DNA of 64,000 nucleotides from Taenia hydatigena (taxonomy: Eukaryota > Platyhelminthes > Cestoda > Cyclophyllidea > Taeniidae), in NCBI GenBank assembly GCA_036345935.2, contig JADWOT020000003.1, positions 16,634,509 through 16,698,508 of the forward strand. Direction: 5' to 3'. Under the pieces are notes generated by a model, which saw nothing but the letters and a program-made list of their open reading frames with translations, made no database searches and was not told the DNA's origin. Below, piece after piece: positions 58,107 through 64,000 of the stretch (position 1 is the first letter of the stretch; each line of letters begins with the position of its first letter). Both the position numbers and the translations under genes were made by a program.

Positions 58107-58989
58107 GAGCGTGTGACTGATTTTGTAAAATAATTTATTATTGTTCTCTATTTGTAAATTTTACTTTCTGCATTGTAGTAGTTCGCGGTACGTTAGAGAG
58201 AGGCTTTAATATTCAACGTATTGCATGAATCAGGGCTCTACGCACAAGCTAACCGACAAAGAGCCTAAAAAATAGCAGATCTGCTAGCTCAAGACGTTAC
58301 TAGCAAACTCATCAAGGTCTGAGGGAAGTAAACCATTCTACGTTTAAGCATTACAAGCGATGTCTTCCATTGCATTCCATGGTCGGTACCTTTGTCCCAG
58401 TTCTTAAGATTCTGGAGCTATTTAACCGATATTAAGCTCCAAAAAGGCTTCTCATCTTAGTTAAGTGATAGGTTGTGTTTTTTGCTGGCTATTTATGGGA
58501 AACCTGAACTATCCAACCTGGCTTGAGCTAAAGCAGTCCTCTAGCTTAACTAGCACAGATCTTAGGGCCAGCCATTGGACAGTAAACTAAGGGAAGGTTG
58601 TTAAACATTTCCAAAAATTATATCTTTGCAGTTTAAGGCATGAGAAGATTAAGAAAAGATAATAAGCGGAAAATCGCCCCATAATTACCTAGAAATGGCT
58701 AAAAACATCTGTTCTTCGTTCTCTTAAGAGAGCATTTTAAAGTTATCTAGTGAAGAGACGCTCCAAATTTTCCCAAGTCTAAATAGAAAAAGCTAGAAAC
58801 ATAAAAAGACGCGAAGATTATTCCCAGAGCCACTGCAGCACTAAAGTAGTAAAGACTGTCGTCCTGTGTGTGTGGTAAGTAAATAAATTTTACCAAAGAT
58901 TAAAGTGATGAGAAGTTTCGGTTACACAATCCTATTATATTTTATCACTTGTACAGGAAATAACATTGCAACAAGTAGGAAGATAAGGT
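58107..58989. other. Shared 3' region of two convergent genes
   Basis: No coding content. It must hold the 3' ends of the 56805 gene and the Tctex1 gene. Only AT-rich stretches are seen, with no clear AATAAA for either. Confidence 0.45.
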
Positions 58990-59463
58990 CTAACTCTGGT
59001 AAAAACCATACACACTGACGCAGATAAGTTTGTCATGACTCCTAACTGAAACACTGACTCCATCATCGCCACATTCATGCTCCCCCAGACACTGACTACC
59101 ATAGATGAGCGAAGGCTGATTATGCACTACACCACCGATTATCCCATGAACCACGATACGATGACGTGGAAAGAACAGTGCCTGAATTTGAAGAAGATCC
59201 GCCTTTATTTTGCCCAACGCGTCCATAAGTATATGTTGCAAGTCGGGCTGACTGTCCTCCAGTGCTTCATCCAACGTGGCTTGAATGATGTCACGAATCT
59301 CTCCACAGTGAGTGGCAAAGGCATACTCCTTTACCGGTGCCAGTTGAAATGTGTTGGGCGCTCGAGAGGACTGTGGATTGAAGCCGGGATTGATGGCCTT
59401 CCGGGACAACGGAAAGGGCTTTCCTGGACCTGGCGTCGCCATTACTGCAGGGTTAGCTGCCAT
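58990..59463 (-). CDS. Tctex1-domain dynein light chain protein, 157 aa
   Basis: A single-exon frame. The C-terminal ~110 residues fit the Tctex1/DYNLT fold: an N-terminal strand FQLAPVKEYAFATHCGEIRDIIQ, an amphipathic helix, RHRIVVHGIIGG (like the YKYVVQVTIGE block), then a CLGEHE segment and a final KLICVSVYGFYQ, like the LFCVVAVFG.Y end of the family. Such proteins are light chains of cytoplasmic, IFT or axonemal dyneins. The first 45 residues are Pro/Ala-rich and resemble the extended N-termini of Tctex1-domain-containing (TCTEX1D/DYNLT2-5 type) members rather than the short DYNLT1. The start is the first of two in-frame ATGs; the second is seven codons later. Confidence 0.8.
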   Translation of the reverse strand: MAANPAVMATPGPGKPFPLSRKAINPGFNPQSSRAPNTFQLAPVKEYAFATHCGEIRDIIQATLDEALEDSQPDLQHILMDALGKIKADLLQIQALFFPRHRIVVHGIIGGVVHNQPSLIYGSQCLGEHECGDDGVSVSVRSHDKLICVSVYGFYQS

Positions 59464-62400
59464 ATAGTATAAGGTTATGCTTCAATTGAGATGTTTAAAT
59501 GCCCTTTTATTGATCCATCACCACGTGGCCGGTTTAAAGAAGTAAGAGATAAAAACTGTCATTCTGTTCCAGCTGGAAAATATTTAGGTGAAAATATGGC
59601 GATAATCAAGACACTTAAAATTATTACCTTTAGTCAAGTTAATAGTGCTGATAAGATGTAAGGAATCCAGCAATTTCGTACTTTTACCTCTGTGTAAAAA
59701 TTGTACTAAATTTTTAAAATATTTTCCTTATGGATGGGATTTTATTTTAAGACTTTGGGTTGTAACTCCAAGAGAATCCAATTGTACGGACCTTGAACTA
59801 GATAAGGAGTAAATCTTCAAGTTGGAGAGTCATTGGCATTTCCACCTGCTAAGTGACTAAAACGACTTCTATAGTCTTAAAATGAAAGCTTGTGGCTGTG
59901 AGAAGCCTTTCACTTGTTAATTTCTTAAAAATAAGTACTCTCACTGCAGCACTATCCTCGTTCAGCTCCTCTTCCCACGGCTATCCGTGAACGACAAAGC
60001 TGATTGTTCTGTTCTAGATGGTGGGCTTCTGCCGAGGTTTGACTTGTATTTTTGCCTCCTGCCCCAAGGGCACATTTAAAAACAATATAATTATTACAAT
60101 CACGACCTATAATTTTATGTATGAAACGGAATTTCTGCGAAATTCTCCATGATAAACAGCCTGTTCACGAAAGCCAACAAGCAACCAAGTTTTAACACAA
60201 TATTCCAATTTATTAACAATTTTTAATGCATGGTTTGTACTTAAAAGTTTAGTGCTAATTGCAAGAAAGGGTAAAATTCATAACTTCGAGAAATACTACA
60301 AGGAAGGTACGGGTAAACATCCAATAAAATTTGACTCCATTTGGCCTTTTGAAATGGAGGTAAAATTGGTGGTTTTTTTCTAGCAACACATTGCTGCAGG
60401 TCTGTTTAAGGGGCCAAAGTTAATTAAGGCTGACTATTGGGTTATGGTGAAGCCCGTTGAGCATCCCTTCATGTTGTACAACATAGGCAGGTATTTATTA
60501 TCAGTGTATGGCGGAGATGAGGGACAGTAGTAATGGCCGTAGGGCCATAATATTTGGCGGATGTACAAGCCAAAGATAGGGAAGAGCCTGAACGGTTAAT
60601 AGTGCGATCACACGAAGCATCCAACTATGACCTTGTATAGTAATGGTCATTCTAGGTTCGCTACATGATTTGTAGAGGTACAGTTTACTTCTCGAGATGC
60701 CGTTGTTATCCTTATGAAGTATATGAGACAAAGGGGGAAAGGACTGGCACGAAAATAACCCTATTCCGCTATATCAGAGGTCAAACTGAAGAAGAGTGAA
60801 GCGTAATTGACCCTAAGCTCATCGTTACCTCCCTTCGCTTCATTTATTTAAGCCAAAAATTTCTTATTCGATTTGTGTCTCGGAGTTGACTACAACGCCT
60901 TTAAAGCCACTTAGTTGAAATCGCCTCCTGCTTCAGATAAAGTTGCTGTTTCCGTACTTTACAGGAAGCCCCTTTTCGCCTACTTTGATTTGGCGATTCC
61001 ACGTAGAGATGCGATTCAAGTGCACTGATCTCACTGTAAGGCCAAGCTTAGTCGAATGTCATGATTAGGCGAGATGGATACCATTGATATTTGCCGGCAT
61101 CCTCTACTAGTCACTTATCATGCACACTTAACGCCTTTGCGTTCTCATACCCGGCCGGAATAGAAGTCTGTGTTGAAGTCTTGTCCATTGATTACTTTTG
61201 TTGGGAGACGGAGACCGAGAGGACCCAAGTGTATGACCGACTCGGACACTCTAGTGAAAAAGAGGAGGCCAAACCTTTTAGTCCCTGTGAAGAATATGTC
61301 CACTTTTGTTAATACTCTAAGAAGGTTTCCATGCAAGCCGATTAATTGATAAATGATACCCTTTGAGGCTCACAATAGACTGACCACTGAAGTTTTAGTT
61401 AACTTTAAAATGACGATCCTTATCATGATTGCCTACGAAGTACGGCTTCTATCATAAAGAACAAAGATTTTTGAAAAGAATGGCTGGTATGCAAAGTGTA
61501 GTTGACATTTAACATCTGAGGTATCTCGACATTGTCCACCAAATGCATTCCTACATTGTGCTTCGCAAACAGGAAGTGACAAATGAACCCCTTTTAATGG
61601 AATTCATGCGATCCATAATCACTTCTACATCAGATCGTAGCTTTGCCACAAAAACACCCCCCCATGATCCGACCTCCTGTTTTTTGATTAACTTATATCA
61701 CCAAAATAATGTTGTGACGGTCTAAACCGAAGAATGATTATGGGAGATGCCGAGGGCGATGCTGGAACAAGACAGATGCTGTGCTCTTTACTAACCAGAT
61801 TCACTACATTGATACAAAATAGCTCTAGGGCTTATGTGATGACTTCCTAGCTCTTCCATTTACTAATACCAAGGCAGGAGTGTCCTCCAGTCTCTTGTTT
61901 CCCTTCCTGGTACCTATTATTGGTTAAGAAGGTCCCCGAGAGTAATTTTTAATGGGTAAACCAGTTTACAGTGATCTGACGCAAGTTTAAAGAAACTTTC
62001 CACTTTTAGGACTACCATAAATATTGACAAATATTTTCAAGAAGTGGAAGTAGACGAGTGATTTTTAAATAAAATTTAGCACTAAAGACGAAAAGTCTAC
62101 TTTAAATTAAGTCTCTCTGTAAGGCAATTTTGGAGCATTGCCATCATTTGTCTGGTTTTCGGAAATCCTCATTTAAATTCTCATTGAAAGGTGGCATGTT
62201 AGACTAGACATTTCTACATTTTTGCATACGAATTAATCGATTCCACTTCAAGCTACAGACGAGCGGACATTTGTATGATTGTATCCTTTTGAAGTGGTAT
62301 TCACCTGTTTGATGAGGATAACTGATGACAACCCACTAAAGGCCAAAATGTTCACCACGTGTCTGGGCCAATACTACCTACCCGAATGGGGTCGGCTGCT

Positions 62401-64000
62401 GTCCGCACAAATATCAGCAAACAGAGAGAACATCTTTTCAGATCCTATCGTTTTTTTCTTTTTCAGGAACTTTCCTTCACATTCATAAGAATGCATTTAT
62501 CTCTTAGCATCACAGCCTTGGCTATCGTGTGCAAACTGAAAGAAGGCCTAAATGGGGTGAAAGAACATGTTTTTTGTTCTTTGTGTATGAGTTTCCGTTT
62601 TTTTAGGCAAAAGTCACATTATACTTAGCTGTCGTAAATTTGACTAGCATTGTTTCAGTAGATTTTAGCGTTTCTTTTCCAGATTTTTTTACTACAAAGA
62701 CGGATTGCAGGGAAAGCTTTCTGTTTCCCTCAGCATTAAGCGAAATTCCACTCTTTCTTTGGGTGCTTGTGTGTAAGCACTTGTAAATAGACCTTTCTGA
62801 TAGCAATCACTGAGGTCTACAAGCTCATTCTCAACGAAATAGAACAATTTTTGTCATCGCTGCTACGAAAACAGCGGGAATGTTTTCTCCGTTTCGGGTA
62901 TATGTTAATTTAGTTGTAAATTCAAGGAGAAGACTTTCCTCTGTAAATTCTGAGAAGCACAAATCCAACCAAAGGTGTCTTTAGTTTAAATAAAAGGAAT
63001 TATGGGTAAGGAATGATGAGTACCAGACACATCAACGTGGAGAATAAAGTACGATATTCTATACTTATAAAATCACACTGATGAATCACTTCGATCTCCC
63101 AAAACTTGATCCCATCGCAAGAGGAAGGACGACTTGTTCGTGTCAGACAATTCATAAGTTTGTAGTAACTCTATTTATCAATTGTACAACATTTTTTCAA
63201 GGCGAATTGCAGGTCTAGCCTTATCTAAGTAACTCAGAGTCGGTACTTCCACACGGAGCATCTCAAGTTGTAACACAAGTGTTGATGAATGTCCCCACAC
63301 TTTGATGGAGCCAAACTACCGAGACATCCATGCATCGCAACTTAGAGGAGAGAACAATCAACACATCAATGAGCGACGGTTACAGTTTACATCTGGCAAG
63401 CAGCCAAAGCATTGCCTTGATAGATGATGCATCAAAAATGCAATCACTATGTAAGAGTACAATATAGGCGGTTCATAGTCTTCGTTTACCACATTAAGAA
63501 TAGCACTTTTTGGATAGCTTGAAACGCACGTAGGAATCTGCTCCTCAGAAGGGAAGGGTATTTGAGTAATACATCTTGTTTTTCTCTATAATTGCTGATT
63601 AGCAGACTTAAAGAAAGTGATTTTGCTAGTGAAAATGCTGTCCAACAACTGAAGCACCTGTCCTACGAGTTACCTAACCACAAAAGACGATTATGAAATG
63701 ACATAAACTGCTTCTGCACGGAGAAATACAAGTTTTGTAGAATGAAAGAAGATGGTGTTAGTGACGATGTAGAGCCTTTGTGATTTGGCCATTTCCATGA
63801 ATTATACCTAAAGCAATAGAAGCTGACAAGTGACATCTCAACCAATATTACTAGCGAATCCGTGTTTTTGGAAACGGTAGATTAAGGAAATAAGAGGTGG
63901 TAGAAGCTTAAATGCTCTCGTCAACAACAACAGAATGCAGCCAAAACGCTATGGTTTAATTTATCCTTGTCAGAGCAGTTTTTGTCTGCCATGTAACTTC
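59464..64000. other. Right flank, no gene seen
   Basis: AT-rich sequence with only short open frames on both strands. No domain, tRNA, rRNA or repeat family was recognised. Parts of genes lying beyond the window edge could be present as introns. Confidence 0.45.

Overview
This is a eukaryotic, metazoan window. It looks like a parasitic flatworm, most likely a tapeworm of the taeniid type (Echinococcus or Taenia grade). The evidence is many very short GT-AG introns (30, 35, 35, 38 and probably 72 nt) beside kilobase introns, animal-type secreted multidomain genes, and small LTR-like repeats of about 190 bp with TG...CA ends. The species call is inference; animal, intron-bearing and not bacterial is certain.

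Layout, left to right. (1) 3614-10883, minus strand: a two-exon thioester-containing protein of the alpha-2-macroglobulin/complement family, about 1934 aa. It has an intact GCGEQN thioester, a C-terminal netrin-like domain, and an unusual insertion of a DSL-like half domain plus two EGF repeats in its N-terminal half. (2) 15200-16013: three copies of an LTR-like repeat, two direct and one inverted. (3) 16393-17078, plus strand: RPB5 (POLR2E), with introns of 30 and 35 nt. (4) 19640-21659, plus strand: ASCC1, with a KH domain and a 2H phosphoesterase-like domain. (5) 22337-44208, minus strand: a complete tolloid/BMP1-type astacin metalloprotease in 17 exons, or 18 if an in-frame 72-nt intron is real. 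All splice phases close, giving about 1487-1511 aa depending on the treatment of in-frame introns. (6) 44209-56804: a gene-poor stretch with one weak candidate, a two-exon small gene at 51389-51801. (7) 56805-58106, plus strand: a single-exon 433-aa protein I do not recognise. It is tail to tail with a Tctex1-type dynein light chain at 58990-59463 on the minus strand. (8) 59464-64000: nothing recognisable.

The genes do not form a pathway. RPB5 and ASCC1 are housekeeping nuclear genes. The thioester protein and tolloid are secreted, extracellular-space proteins (protease trapping or opsonin-like, and matrix/BMP processing). The Tctex1 protein belongs to dynein or ciliary transport. The strongest candidate for something undescribed is the thioester protein carrying a Notch-ligand-style DSL/EGF module.

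Gene models were built by hand from splice signals, codon phase and remembered family alignments. No search or RNA evidence was available.
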